DNA of 64,000 nt from Corynebacterium yudongzhengii (GTDB taxonomy: Bacteria > Actinomycetota > Actinomycetes > Mycobacteriales > Mycobacteriaceae): NCBI RefSeq assembly GCF_003065405.1, contig NZ_CP026947.1, positions 248,001-312,000 of the forward strand, in the 5' to 3' direction. Under the pieces are notes generated by a model. The model was given only the letters and a program-made list of their open reading frames with translations. It did not search any database and was not told where the DNA came from. Below are positions 46,037-55,566 of this stretch, in pieces (within the stretch, counting starts at the first letter, position 1; the number at the start of each line of letters is the position of its first letter). Position numbers and translations under genes: made by a program.

Positions 46037-46312
46037 ATGGCGGACACCACGCCGGAAACCAAGACCGTGCAGCTGATGGTGCGGGCCACCTGCGGCTCGT
46101 GTGAGCGGGTGCGTCGGCAGATCACGCCGGTGATCGCGCAGGCGGGGGCGCGGATGGAGGTTATTGACGTCGATAAGCCGCCCGCCGCCTACGCCGGGGA
46201 GAACCTCGCCGCCGAGTTCGGCGACCGCGTGCCGGTGGTGGTGATCGACGATGAGGAGTTCGCCTGCTGGGAGGTGGACAACGAAGAGTTGGCCGCTGAG
46301 CTCGCGATCTAA
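46037..46312 (+). CDS. Glutaredoxin-like thiol-redox protein
   Basis: 91 aa thioredoxin-fold protein of the DUF836 family. VQLMVRATCGSCERVRRQI carries a CxxC-type redox pair (C-G-S-C, residues 19-22), and DRVPVVVIDDEEFACWEVD holds the cis-Pro. The strong AAGGAGG site lies nine bases before the ATG. It sits directly before hemA, as Rv0508 does in M. tuberculosis. Probable partner of the thiol-redox network; substrate unknown. The long open frame upstream of 46037 is not coding. Confidence 0.85.
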   Translation: MADTTPETKTVQLMVRATCGSCERVRRQITPVIAQAGARMEVIDVDKPPAAYAGENLAAEFGDRVPVVVIDDEEFACWEVDNEELAAELAI

Positions 46313-46379
46313 GCCATACCTAACTTATGAGAGTAGCGCTTTCGATAGCCCCGGTTGGGGAGTGGGCTGCTAGCGGGGG

Positions 46380-46385
46380 TATCCT
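46380..46385 (+). promoter_or_regulatory. -10 candidate of hemA
   Basis: TATCCT 39 bases before the hemA GTG. The 110-base gap also holds an AGCCC/GGGCT hairpin (near 46346-46370). Confidence 0.35.
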
Positions 46386-46424
46386 TTTGATTGAATTTTT
46401 CGCCATCCATCCTGGAGGACGTTT

Positions 46425-47807
46425 GTGAGTGTTCTGGTCGTCGGCATGTCGCACCGGTCCGCGCCGGTCGCGCTCCTGGAGCGGCTGAGCATGGACGCTG
46501 CGGTGCAGGAGGACGCGTCATCGAGGCTGATCGCGCGGGAGTCGCTCTCGGAGGCGATGATCATCTCCACCTGCAACCGCATGGAGATCTACACCGTCAC
46601 CAACTCCTTCCACGCCGGGGTGCGTGACATCGTCGAGGAGCTCACCGCGCTCTCCGGCATCGATTCGGAGACCCTGCGCAGCTACCTCTATGTCCGCTAC
46701 GCCGACGCCGCCGCCGAGCACATGATGGTGGTGGCCTCGGGCCTGGATTCGATGGTGGTCGGCGAGCAGCAGATCATCGGCCAGGTGCGCGCCGCCTATC
46801 AGAACGCCTCGGAGCGCGGCACCGTCGGCCCCGGCTTGCATGCGGTCTCGCAGTCGGCGCTGCGCACCGGCAAGCGGGTGCATTCGGAAACGGGTATCGA
46901 CGACGCCGGCGCCTCCATGGTCACCGTCGCCTTCGAACAGGCGCTGGGGCACTTGCAGCGCGAGGACCTCAGCGGGCGCACGGCCCTGGTCATCGGCGCC
47001 GGGGCGATGGCCTCGCTGGCGGCGACGCACATGGGGCGCCTAGGGGTGGAGAAGATTATCGTCGCCAACCGCACCGTCGAGCGCGCCCACCGCTTGGCCG
47101 CGCACTCCCGTGAGGCCGGCATCCCCGCCGAGGGCATCCCGCTGTCCGAGGCCGTCGGCCATCTCGGCGACGTCGACATTGCGGTCTCCGCCACCGGCGC
47201 CGAGGACTTCACCATCACCGTGGCCGATATTCCGGAAAAGCTCCGCGAGAAGCTCATGCTCGTCGATCTCTCGCTGCCACGCGATATCGAAGACGCCGCC
47301 GGAGAAATAGACGGCGTGCACCTGGTCAACATCGAATCGCTGCACAAGTCCGTGACCTCGCGCGATTCCAGCTCGACGGCCCACCTGCAGGCCCAGGACA
47401 TCGTCTCCGAGGAGCTCGGGGCGTATTCCTCCGAGCAGCGCGTGCGCGACGTCGCCCCAGCGGTGACAGCCCTGCGCAAGGGGGCGGCCCGGATTGCGGA
47501 TTCCGAGCTAGACCGCCTGCGCGGGCGCCTGCCCGAGGTCGATGACACCGAGTTCACGGAGATTACGCGGACGGTGAAGCGGGTCGTCGATAAGCTGCTG
47601 CATGAGCCCACCGTGCAAGCCAAGCGACTCGCCGCCGAGTCCGGCAGCCTCAGCTACGAGACCGCGCTGCAGCAGCTCTTCGGCCTCGATGCGGCGCCGG
47701 CGCGGGCGGTCGCGGTCGATGCCACCGAGCTGCCCGAGTCGGACCTGGCGGCGCAGTGCCCGGCGATCGCCACCCCAGAGGACGGAAAGGACACCGAATC
47801 TCAATGA
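46425..47807 (+). CDS. hemA: Glutamyl-tRNA reductase
   Basis: First step of C5-pathway heme synthesis (460 aa): reduces glutamyl-tRNA(Glu) to glutamate-1-semialdehyde with NADPH. The N-terminus [20 protein letters not shown] and the catalytic Cys in [14 protein letters not shown] (near residue 50) are diagnostic. [17 protein letters not shown] follows, and the NADPH domain has [20 protein letters not shown]. The C-terminal dimerisation helix is normal. GTG start with CTGGAGG eight bases upstream. It heads the heme cluster and overlaps hemC by four bases. Confidence 0.96.
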   Translation: MSVLVVGMSHRSAPVALLERLSMDAAVQEDASSRLIARESLSEAMIISTCNRMEIYTVTNSFHAGVRDIVEELTALSGIDSETLRSYLYVRYADAAAEHMMVVASGLDSMVVGEQQIIGQVRAAYQNASERGTVGPGLHAVSQSALRTGKRVHSETGIDDAGASMVTVAFEQALGHLQREDLSGRTALVIGAGAMASLAATHMGRLGVEKIIVANRTVERAHRLAAHSREAGIPAEGIPLSEAVGHLGDVDIAVSATGAEDFTITVADIPEKLREKLMLVDLSLPRDIEDAAGEIDGVHLVNIESLHKSVTSRDSSSTAHLQAQDIVSEELGAYSSEQRVRDVAPAVTALRKGAARIADSELDRLRGRLPEVDDTEFTEITRTVKRVVDKLLHEPTVQAKRLAAESGSLSYETALQQLFGLDAAPARAVAVDATELPESDLAAQCPAIATPEDGKDTESQ

Positions 47808-48712
47808 GCCCGAATGCCCCGGATCGCATCCTGAAGGTCGGTACGCGTGGGTCGAAGCTCGCCACCACCCAGGCGGGCCACGTCCGCGACGCGCTGATTG
47901 AGGCCGGCTACCCCGCCGAGCTGAAGATCATCACCACCGCCGGAGACGTCAACATGGCCCCGGTCGAGCGCATCGGGGTCGGCGTGTTCACCCAGGCGCT
48001 GCGCGAGGCGATGGCCAGCGGCGAATGCGACCTGGCGGTGCACTCCTTTAAGGACCTGCCCACAGCCTTGGACGAGCGCTTCCACCTCGTCGTGCCCAGC
48101 CGCGAAGATAACCGCGAGGCGCTCATCGCCCGCGACGGGCTGACGCTTGAGACCCTGCCGGAGGGCGCCCGGGTGGGCACCTCCGCGCCGCGGCGTATCT
48201 CCCAGCTGCGCGCCCACCGCCCGGACCTGGATATTCGTCCGCTGCGCGGCAATATCGACACCCGCATGGGCAAGGTCACCGAGGGGGAACTCGACGCCGT
48301 CGTCCTCGCGTATGCGGGTCTGGTGCGCGCGGGTTATGCCGAGCGCGCCACCGAGGTCTTCGACAACTCCCGGATCTACCCGGCTCCGGCCCAGGGGGCG
48401 CTGGCCGTCGAGTCCCGCGCCGACGATGACTACGGGCGCGCGGCTATCGACACGCTTTATGATGCCGCCGACTCCGACTGCGCCCGCGCCGAGCGCTTCG
48501 TGCTCGCCCGCCTGGAGGCCGGCTGCACCGCGCCGGTGGCCGCGTACTCGCGCCAGATGGATGAGGGCATCCACCTGCACGCCGGCGTCTTTGCCGTCGA
48601 CGGTTCCGCCCAGCTCACCGCCGAAGACACCGGCACGGACCCCGAAGCGCTGGGCACGGCCCTGGCCGAAAGATTGCTTGCCGACGGCGCCGCCGACGTC
48701 ATGGAGCGCTAA
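47804..48712 (+). CDS. hemC: Hydroxymethylbilane synthase (porphobilinogen deaminase)
   Basis: Joins four porphobilinogen units into hydroxymethylbilane (302 aa). [45 protein letters not shown] (with the catalytic Asp), and [15 protein letters not shown]...GNIDTR are family motifs. The dipyrromethane-cofactor Cys is in [13 protein letters not shown] near residue 242. The start at 47804 overlaps the hemA stop (ATGA). In other corynebacteria hemD follows directly; here three genes intervene. Confidence 0.95.
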   Translation: MSPNAPDRILKVGTRGSKLATTQAGHVRDALIEAGYPAELKIITTAGDVNMAPVERIGVGVFTQALREAMASGECDLAVHSFKDLPTALDERFHLVVPSREDNREALIARDGLTLETLPEGARVGTSAPRRISQLRAHRPDLDIRPLRGNIDTRMGKVTEGELDAVVLAYAGLVRAGYAERATEVFDNSRIYPAPAQGALAVESRADDDYGRAAIDTLYDAADSDCARAERFVLARLEAGCTAPVAAYSRQMDEGIHLHAGVFAVDGSAQLTAEDTGTDPEALGTALAERLLADGAADVMER

Positions 48713-48717
48713 GCACC

Positions 48718-49089
48718 ATGGCCCGCCTCGAGATCTCCCCGGACCGGGTGCGCGTGCACCTGTCCTGGTGGGAGAAGCTGGCCGTACGCCGGTCGCATCT
48801 GACCATTCCCATGCGTGCGGTCGAGCGGGTCGACGTGGTTACCGACGCCGGCGCCGCGCTCGGCGACGGCCGCTATGAGAACTCCACCCGCATTCCCGGC
48901 GTGACCGCCGCCGGCGCCCTGACCACCGAAGACGCCGAAGGCCACCGCACCTTCGCGGTCTGCCACCGCCACCTTCCCGGGCTGGTGCTCACCTTGAACC
49001 GGGCGACCTTTGACCGCATCGTTTTATCCACCGGCCACGCCGACGCGTACGCCCGCCAGATCCAGGACCACCTGGCGGCGGGGGAGTAG
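48718..49089 (+). CDS. Small PH-like domain protein of unknown function
   Basis: 123 aa, soluble, probably all-beta with a C-terminal helix: LEISPDRVRVHLSWWEKLAV, HLTIPMRAVERVDVV, GHRTFAVCHRHLPGLVLTL, and the end helix HADAYARQIQDHLAA. The repeated strand pattern with a closing helix resembles bacterial PH domains that read membrane lipids. It starts six bases after hemC, within the same transcript; the NUDIX gene follows after eight bases. I cannot assign a function. Confidence 0.7.
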   Translation: MARLEISPDRVRVHLSWWEKLAVRRSHLTIPMRAVERVDVVTDAGAALGDGRYENSTRIPGVTAAGALTTEDAEGHRTFAVCHRHLPGLVLTLNRATFDRIVLSTGHADAYARQIQDHLAAGE

Positions 49090-49097
49090 GGGTAGCG

Positions 49098-49496
49098 GTG
49101 GCGAAAAAGATTGACGTTGTGGGAGCCGTCATCGTGCGCGACGGCATGATCCTGGCCGTGCAGCGCGGCGCGCAGCAGAGCCTGCCCGGGTCGTGGGAGT
49201 TTCCCGGCGGAAAGATCGAGCCCGGCGAAGACGCTCGAAGCGCGCTGATAAGAGAGCTCGACGAGGAACTGCTGTGCGAGATTACCGTCGGCGAGTTCCT
49301 TACCACCACCAGCTATGACTATCCCTTTGGCACGGTGGTGCTCTCGACGTATTTCTGCGAGCTGGTCTCCGGTGAGCCCCGCCTGACCGAGCACTCCCAG
49401 CTGCGCTGGCTCGCCCCGTCGGAACTGCGCGGGCTCGACTGGGCGCCGGCGGATGTCCCCGCGGTGCAGCTGATCGAAGAAAAGCTCGGCGGATGA
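49098..49496 (+). CDS. NUDIX hydrolase, (deoxy)nucleoside triphosphate pyrophosphohydrolase
   Basis: 132 aa MutT-like protein. The complete NUDIX box is present (GGKIEPGEDARSALIRELDEEL, a GX5EX7REUXEEXGU pattern near residues 38-60) and the preceding SLPGSWEFPGGK is typical of 8-oxo-dGTP/CTP pyrophosphatases. GTG start. Its stop codon overlaps the ATG of the next gene by four bases (ATGA), so it is translationally coupled to the SauUSI-like restriction protein. Housecleaning of damaged nucleotides is the family's usual role; a joint role with the neighbour is inference. Confidence 0.88.
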   Translation: MAKKIDVVGAVIVRDGMILAVQRGAQQSLPGSWEFPGGKIEPGEDARSALIRELDEELLCEITVGEFLTTTSYDYPFGTVVLSTYFCELVSGEPRLTEHSQLRWLAPSELRGLDWAPADVPAVQLIEEKLGG

Positions 49497-52420
49497 ATCA
49501 ACGCGCCCTCGCGATCGCGCGCGATATCGAGTTCGGGTTTCTCGACGCCAGCGTGAATGCAGAGCAGCTGTATAACCCGGAGCTGATTGCGAATACGACC
49601 GACAACACGATGCTGTGGGCGATGAAGAAGGAACTGGCGCGCTCGGAGCGTTTCATCTTCTCCGTCGCGTTCATCACCTCCTCCGGGTTAGCGATGCTCA
49701 AGCAGGCGCTCTACGAGTTCCCCGGGCAGGGCACGATCATCACCTCGCGCTACCTCGACTTCAACGAACCCGACGTCTTCCGCGAGCTGCTGAACCTCGA
49801 TAACGTCGAGGTCCTCGTGGATGACGGGGTGGAAGAGGGATTCCACGCCAAGGGCTACCTCTTCGAGCAGGCCGATGGGCTGACCGCGATCGTCGGCAGT
49901 TCGAACCTGACCGATCGCGCGCTCAAGGTGAACCAGGAATGGAACATCCGCTTTACCGCCCTCCCCGACGGTGAGATTGTGGAGCAACTCCACGCGGCCA
50001 TCCGACGTCAACGTCAGCGGGCACAGCCCCTAACCGACGAGTGGATCGCCGACTACGAACGCTTACGCCAACAGCGCAGCATCATCCCCCGCCATGGTCG
50101 GGTTGTCGAGGCCACAGCAGAGGGCGAGCGCATCCTGCCGAACCGCATGCAGGCCGAGGCGCTCGACGCGTTGCAGCACGTCATCGACGAGGGGGAGAAG
50201 AAAGCCGTCATCATCTCAGCGACCGGTACCGGCAAAACTATTCTCGCTGCCCTCGCGGTGCGCAACGCGAATCCCGCCAGGCTCTTGTTCATCGTGCACC
50301 GTGAGCAGATCCTGCAGAAGGCGTTGCAGGAGTTCCAGAAGGTGCTGCAGGCAGATCCCGACGATTTCGGGCTGTTCGTTGGCGGCAAGAAGGAGATCGA
50401 CGCCCGCTACGTCTTCGCCTCCTACCAGTCGCTGGCGCGCCCGGAGACCCTGCCCGGCATCGATCCACGCGCCTTCGACTACATCATCATCGACGAAGTC
50501 CACCGCGCCGGCGCCGATAGCTACCGCCGCTTACTCGAGCACTTCCGACCCGAGTTCCTCCTCGGCCTCACGGCCACCCCGGAGCGCACCGATGGCTTCA
50601 ACATCTACGAGCTCTTCGACTACAACGTCCCCTACGAGATCCGGCTCCACGACGCCTTGCGCTCCAAGATGCTCGTGCCCTTCCACTACTACGGAGTCGC
50701 CGACTTCGAGGACAGCCGCGGAGTGATCGCCCGTGACGACTCGACGCTCGATGAGCTGTTATCGGCAGAACGCGTCGATTACCTGCTGGAGATGCTGCGG
50801 GTCTACGGCTATCCGAGGGGAGTCAAAGGGCTGATGTTTTGCAGCCGGACGCGCGAGGCGCAGCTCTTATCGGAGAAACTTAACGAGCGCAGCCTGAACG
50901 GCTGCCGGCTGCGCACCGTCGCCTTGTCCGGTGCGGATACGCAGGCTAAGCGCGATGAGGCGGTGCGCCGCCTGGCGGAAGGAGAGCTGGATTACATCCT
51001 CACCGTCGACATCTTCAACGAAGGTATCGATATTCCGGTGCTCAACCAGATCGTCATGCTGCGTGCCACGGAGTCGAGCATCATTTTCACCCAACAACTC
51101 GGCCGGGGACTGCGCAAAGCCGAGGGCAAAGACCACCTCCGGGTGATCGACTTCATTGGCAACTACGCCAACAACTACCTCATTCCCATAGCGCTGACCG
51201 GGGATAATTCGGCCAACAAGGACAGCCTGCGCGAAAAGATCGTCAGCTCGGAGACGAAGGGCGTCGAGCTGGGCACCTCGAGCATCAACTTCGACCGCAT
51301 CTCCCAGGAGCGCATCCTGACCTCGCTGGCCAAGGCCCGCCTGGACGGCAAACGCGAGTTCAAGAAGATGATCGCTCAGCTCGAACAACGCTTGGGCCAG
51401 ATCCCGTGCTTGCGCGACTTCGCCCGCTTCGACACCGTCGACCCCTTCGTTATAGGCAGCAAGTACAACGACTACTGGAGCCTGCTGCACTCGCTGCGTT
51501 TCGTCGAGCGCGGCCCGAGCCCACAGGAAGCCCGCTATCTGAAGTTCTTATCCTCCGAGATCCTCAACGGACTGCGCCCGCACGAAGCTCTGCTGCTGCA
51601 GAAACTGCTCACCGACCGCGAGATCACCCGGGAGGAGTTCTCCCAGCTTCTCGACGACGCCGACACCGCCGCCAACCCGGAGGTTTTATCCTCGGTGGAA
51701 AGGATGCTCACGCTGGAGTTTTTCAGTACGCGCCGCCGCAAAGCACCCGGCGATATCGCGATCATCCGCATCAAAGGCGACGTCATCTCTTTGGACCCCG
51801 AGTTCGCCGGGCTCTACTTCGCTTATGCCGCCAGTGATGATCGGGCCTATACCTCCCAGTCCTTCCGTGCCCACGTGGATGACATCGTCGATACCTCTTT
51901 GTTCCTCACCCAGGCCGAGCACTCGTGGCGCGGCGAGCTTTTGGTGGGCAATCGCTATAGCCGCAAAGATGTCTGCCGCCTGCTGCTGTGGGACAGGAAC
52001 GAGGAATCCACGATGTACGGCTACAAGGTGGATAAGGCGACGAGTACGTGTCCGATCTTCGTCACCTACGACAAGCACCCGGACGTCCCGGCGAGCACGC
52101 GCTACCTCGACTCCTTCGTCAGCCCGAGCGTGATGAACTGGTATTCCCGCAGCGGCCGCACTCTCGAGAGCAACGAGTTGCAGCCGATTTTAGGCGGCGA
52201 GGTAGCCTTGCATCTGTTCGTGAAAAAGAGCGACGCGGAAGGCACGGACTTCTTCTACCTGGGAGAAGCGGAGAGCAAAGACCCTGAGCAGACGACGATG
52301 CGCGGCGAGGGGGGCCGCGAACATGATGTGGTCACGATGAACTTGGAACTCGACTCTCCGGTGGAGCTGGGGCTGTATCGCTACCTCGTCGACACCGGGG
52401 TCGTAGACGCGGATTCCTAG
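49493..52420 (+). CDS. PLD nuclease-helicase-DUF3427 protein, SauUSI-like type IV restriction enzyme
   Basis: 975 aa. The N-terminal phospholipase D-type nuclease has HAKGYLF (H118, K120) and VGSSNLT (N138). The SF2 helicase core has Walker A ATGTGKT (245-249), DEVH (334-337), TATPER (360-365) and, near 540, QQLGRGLRKAEGKDHLRVIDFIGNY. The C-terminal DUF3427 region (about 690-975) includes LLLWDRNEESTMYGYKVD and TCPIFVTYDKHPDVPAS, the putative DNA-reading part. This order and length match SauUSI of Staphylococcus aureus, an ATP-dependent enzyme that cuts DNA containing modified cytosine. Modified-base specificity here is inferred from architecture. It interrupts the hem cluster and is coupled to the NUDIX gene, a sign of acquisition. 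Confidence 0.85.
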   Translation: MNQRALAIARDIEFGFLDASVNAEQLYNPELIANTTDNTMLWAMKKELARSERFIFSVAFITSSGLAMLKQALYEFPGQGTIITSRYLDFNEPDVFRELLNLDNVEVLVDDGVEEGFHAKGYLFEQADGLTAIVGSSNLTDRALKVNQEWNIRFTALPDGEIVEQLHAAIRRQRQRAQPLTDEWIADYERLRQQRSIIPRHGRVVEATAEGERILPNRMQAEALDALQHVIDEGEKKAVIISATGTGKTILAALAVRNANPARLLFIVHREQILQKALQEFQKVLQADPDDFGLFVGGKKEIDARYVFASYQSLARPETLPGIDPRAFDYIIIDEVHRAGADSYRRLLEHFRPEFLLGLTATPERTDGFNIYELFDYNVPYEIRLHDALRSKMLVPFHYYGVADFEDSRGVIARDDSTLDELLSAERVDYLLEMLRVYGYPRGVKGLMFCSRTREAQLLSEKLNERSLNGCRLRTVALSGADTQAKRDEAVRRLAEGELDYILTVDIFNEGIDIPVLNQIVMLRATESSIIFTQQLGRGLRKAEGKDHLRVIDFIGNYANNYLIPIALTGDNSANKDSLREKIVSSETKGVELGTSSINFDRISQERILTSLAKARLDGKREFKKMIAQLEQRLGQIPCLRDFARFDTVDPFVIGSKYNDYWSLLHSLRFVERGPSPQEARYLKFLSSEILNGLRPHEALLLQKLLTDREITREEFSQLLDDADTAANPEVLSSVERMLTLEFFSTRRRKAPGDIAIIRIKGDVISLDPEFAGLYFAYAASDDRAYTSQSFRAHVDDIVDTSLFLTQAEHSWRGELLVGNRYSRKDVCRLLLWDRNEESTMYGYKVDKATSTCPIFVTYDKHPDVPASTRYLDSFVSPSVMNWYSRSGRTLESNELQPILGGEVALHLFVKKSDAEGTDFFYLGEAESKDPEQTTMRGEGGREHDVVTMNLELDSPVELGLYRYLVDTGVVDADS

Positions 52421-52632
52421 CGGATTCCCAGCGAAAACCGCACCCCATCACCCGCTGTCACCCGCGACGTTTTTCATTCTGGCTACCCCTGCTTTATGGT
52501 GGTGGATACCACACGACAGTTTTGCTGAGTTGACACAGGTCCCCCTAAGGGGATTAGCCCTGTACAACCACATTGTCGTGAATTTTTCATGATAGCTGTC
52601 AGTGCCCCGCTTCCAACGTAGAAAAGAACCGT
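52421..52632. promoter_or_regulatory. Control region before hemD
   Basis: 212 bases. A perfect -35 TTGACA lies about 100 bases before hemD, followed by a CCCC-TAA-GGGG hairpin inside the spacer and no clear -10 box at the right distance. A palindromic TGAATTTTTCA lies near 52579-52589. hemD therefore seems to have its own promoter after the inserted restriction gene. Confidence 0.35.
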
Positions 52633-54378
52633 ATGACCCAGGCTCCTTCGACTCCCCAGCCGGGGACCATCGTCTTCGTCGGCGCCGGACCGGGCAACCC
52701 CGACCTGCTGACTGTGCGCGCCCGTGAGGTGTTGTCCACGACGGCCATCGCGGTTGTCGACGACGAGGTGTCCAGCGGCGTGCGCGAGGTGGTTGCCGAG
52801 AGGCTGCCCGTGCCCCAGGACCTCCTCGACGCCGCGGACGAGGAGTATAAGCGCATGTGCGCTGAGGCTAAGGAGGCGGGGGCTCGTCGGAAACCGGCGC
52901 GTCCCGCCCCTCCCACCGCCGCCGATGTGCGCCCCGTAGCGGAAGGCGCGGTGGCGGACGTCGTCACGCAGCTGAACGAGGCCTTAAGTGAGGCCGCCGA
53001 GCTCGAGTCCTCCGTGGAATCCGGCCCGCAGGTCGTGCGCCTGGTCGCCGGCAACCCGCTGACCCGGGAGTCGATCAAGGCGGAGATCGAGGCGGTCGCC
53101 GCCGCCGGCCTGGAGTTCCAGGTCGTGCCGGGGATGTCGCTGCCGTCGACGGTGCCGTCTTTCGCCGGCATCGCGCTCGGCTCCACCTTTACCGAGGCCG
53201 ATGTCACGGACTTGAAGAACCGCGACGTCGACTTCGCGCAGCTGGCCGCCGCCCCGCAGCCGCTGGTGCTGCAGGCCACGGCCGAGGAGCTCGGCACCAT
53301 CGCCGAGAAGCTGCAGGCCGAAGGCATCGACGCCGCCACGCCCGCCTCCGTGACCGTCAACGGCACGACCCGCCTGCAGCGCACCTACGACACCACCCTG
53401 GGCACCCTCGGCAAGATCAACGCCGAGCTGGATGGCCAGCTCGTGGTCACCCTGGGCACCAGCGTGGATGAGCGCACCAAGTACTCCTGGTGGGAAAACC
53501 GACCGTTGTATGGCTGGCGCGTGCTTGTGCCGCGCCCGAAGAACCAGGCCGCCTCGATGAGCGCGCGCCTGGCCACCCACGGCGCGATCCCGCAGTCCGT
53601 GCCGACGATCTCCGTCGAGCCGCCGCGCAACCCCGCGCAGATGGACCGCGCGATCAAGGGCATCATCGAGGGCCGCTACCAGTGGATCGTGTTCACCTCC
53701 GTCAACGCGGTCAACGCGGTCTGGGACAAGATCGACGCCCTCGGCTTAGATGCCCGCTCCTTCGCCGGGGTGCACCTGGCGGCCGTCGGCACGAAGACGG
53801 CGGCGGCGATCAAGGAGCGCGGCCTGGCCCCGGAGCTTTTGCCTCCGCGCACCAAGCAGAACGCCGCCGGGCTGGTGGAGGTCTTCCCGAACTACGTCGA
53901 GGAGATCGACCCGGTCTCGCGCGTGCTTCTGCCGCGTGCGGACATCGCCACCGACGTGCTTGTCGACGGTCTCACCGACCTCGACTGGGAGGTCGACGAC
54001 ATCGTCGCCTACCGCACCGTGCGGGCCTCCCCGCCGCCGGCCGAGACCCGCGACATGATCAAATCCGGTGGCTTCGACGCGGTGTGCTTCACCTCCTCGT
54101 CGACGGTGAAGAACCTCGTCGGCATCGCCGGCAAGCCGCACCAGCGCACCATCATCGCCTGCATCGGCCCGATGGCCGCCGCCACCGCCGAGGAGATGGG
54201 TCTGCGCGTTGACGTCGTCCCCGAGATCGCCGACGTCGAGCACCTCGTCGATGCCCTGGCCGATCATGTCGCGCACCTGCGGGCCGTCGGCCAGCTGCCG
54301 CCGCCGCGCAAGAAGCGCCGCAGCCGGCGCAAGAGCTCGCAGAGCTCGTCTGCGACGCGGAAATCGAAGAGCGCGTGA
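52633..54378 (+). CDS. hemD: Uroporphyrinogen-III methyltransferase/synthase fusion
   Basis: 581 aa two-domain protein. The N-terminal half is SUMT/CobA-like (GTIVFVGAGPGNPDLLTVRARE, VVRLVAGNPL, GLEFQVVPGMSLPSTVPSFAGIALG), normally methylating uroporphyrinogen III. The C-terminal half is HemD (YGWRVLVPRPKNQAASMSARL, WIVFTSVNAVNAV, GFDAVCFTSSSTVKNLVG, IIACIGPMAAATAEEMG), which cyclises hydroxymethylbilane to uroporphyrinogen III. The methyltransferase domain has an insertion rich in Ala, Pro and Glu at about 45-120, and lacks the usual GD.. start-loop, so its activity is doubtful. A basic tail (RKKRRSRRKSSQ) ends the protein. Confidence 0.92.
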   Translation: MTQAPSTPQPGTIVFVGAGPGNPDLLTVRAREVLSTTAIAVVDDEVSSGVREVVAERLPVPQDLLDAADEEYKRMCAEAKEAGARRKPARPAPPTAADVRPVAEGAVADVVTQLNEALSEAAELESSVESGPQVVRLVAGNPLTRESIKAEIEAVAAAGLEFQVVPGMSLPSTVPSFAGIALGSTFTEADVTDLKNRDVDFAQLAAAPQPLVLQATAEELGTIAEKLQAEGIDAATPASVTVNGTTRLQRTYDTTLGTLGKINAELDGQLVVTLGTSVDERTKYSWWENRPLYGWRVLVPRPKNQAASMSARLATHGAIPQSVPTISVEPPRNPAQMDRAIKGIIEGRYQWIVFTSVNAVNAVWDKIDALGLDARSFAGVHLAAVGTKTAAAIKERGLAPELLPPRTKQNAAGLVEVFPNYVEEIDPVSRVLLPRADIATDVLVDGLTDLDWEVDDIVAYRTVRASPPPAETRDMIKSGGFDAVCFTSSSTVKNLVGIAGKPHQRTIIACIGPMAAATAEEMGLRVDVVPEIADVEHLVDALADHVAHLRAVGQLPPPRKKRRSRRKSSQSSSATRKSKSA

Positions 54379-54387
54379 TACCTCACA

Positions 54388-54426
54388 GCGATACCGGATA
54401 GCATTGAATACCTGATGCGGTATCGC
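54388..54426. promoter_or_regulatory. Inverted repeat between hemD and hemB
   Basis: GCGATACCG (54388-54396) and CGGTATCGC (54418-54426) are a perfect 9-bp inverted repeat with a 21-base centre and no T-run. Another GATACC half (54378-54383) precedes it. It could be an operator of the hem genes. Confidence 0.4.
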
Positions 54427-54502
54427 GACGCTTGATTCGGGTCGCGGTGCCGGCACACTCCTAATCATCCCGAGCTACTGCGAAGGAAGTGATCCGCCCA
54501 TC

Positions 54503-55537
54503 GTGTCGGATTCGTCGCCCCTGACCCCGGACTACGAGCCTGTGACCCCGGTGCGCCGCCCCCGCCGGCTGCGCATCACGCCCGCCATGCGGGCACTCAC
54601 CAGCGAAACGCGCCTCGATCCCGCGGACTTCATCCTGCCGGCGTTCATCGCCGACGGCATCGAAGAGCCCCGCGAGATCTCCTCGATGCCGGGGGTCTAT
54701 CAGCACACCATGGACAGCCTGAAGTCGGAGGTCTCCAACGCGTTGGAGGTCGGCGTGCGCTGCGTGGACCTCTTCGGCGTGCCCCGGGAGGAGGACAAGG
54801 ACGGCATCGGCTCGCAGTCCTTCCGCCCGGACGGCATCCTCAACGTCGCCCTGCGCGAGCTGCGCCGCGAGTTCGGCGAGGACCTCGTCATCATGGCGGA
54901 TACCTGCCTCGACGAGTTCACCGACCACGGCCACTGCGGCGCGTTGACCTACGACCGCCAGGGCAACGAGTACGTCGACAACGACCGCACTCTGGGCCTG
55001 TACCAGCAGATGGCCATCGCCCAGGCCGAGGCCGGCGCCCACATCGTCAGCCCCTCGGGCATGATGGACGGCCAGGTCGCCGCGATCCGCCAGGCGCTCG
55101 ACGCCGCCGGCCACCGCCGCGTGTCCATCATGGCGTACTCCGCCAAGTACGCCTCCGCCTTCTACGGGCCCTTCCGCGAGGCGGTCGGCTCGTCGCTGAC
55201 CGGCGATCGCCGCACCTACCAGCAGGATCCCGCTAACTTCCGGGAGTCGCTGCTGGAGGCGCAGCTCGATATCGAGGAAGGCGCGGACTTCGTCATGGTC
55301 AAGCCCGCGCTGCCGTACCTCGACGTGCTCGCTGGCGTTGCTGAGGCCTCCCCGGTCCCGGTCGCCGCCTACCAGGTCTCCGGCGAGTACGCGATGATCC
55401 AGGCCGCCGGCGCCCAGGGCTGGGTTGACCGCGATCAGGTCATGATGGAATCCCTCACCTCCATCAAGCGCGCCGGGGCGGATCAGATCCTGACGTACTT
55501 TGCCATTGAGGCGGCGCGCGCTTTGCGACGTCGATAA
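54503..55537 (+). CDS. hemB: Delta-aminolevulinic acid dehydratase (porphobilinogen synthase)
   Basis: Condenses two aminolevulinate molecules to porphobilinogen (344 aa). The metal-site segment [21 protein letters not shown] has two Cys and an Asp at the usual triple-Cys site, a mixed version between zinc- and magnesium-type enzymes. The catalytic Lys residues lie in [18 protein letters not shown] and [21 protein letters not shown] precedes the GTG start. Upstream lies a 9-bp inverted repeat; downstream are two membrane genes likely cotranscribed. Confidence 0.96.
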   Translation: MSDSSPLTPDYEPVTPVRRPRRLRITPAMRALTSETRLDPADFILPAFIADGIEEPREISSMPGVYQHTMDSLKSEVSNALEVGVRCVDLFGVPREEDKDGIGSQSFRPDGILNVALRELRREFGEDLVIMADTCLDEFTDHGHCGALTYDRQGNEYVDNDRTLGLYQQMAIAQAEAGAHIVSPSGMMDGQVAAIRQALDAAGHRRVSIMAYSAKYASAFYGPFREAVGSSLTGDRRTYQQDPANFRESLLEAQLDIEEGADFVMVKPALPYLDVLAGVAEASPVPVAAYQVSGEYAMIQAAGAQGWVDRDQVMMESLTSIKRAGADQILTYFAIEAARALRRR

Positions 55538-55566
55538 GCCCCGCAACAGAAAGGCCCCCACCTACC

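Noticed and set aside
52500..52632. Riboswitch or attenuator before hemD
   Set aside because: A CCCC-TAA-GGGG hairpin exists but no known aptamer or leader peptide could be recognised.
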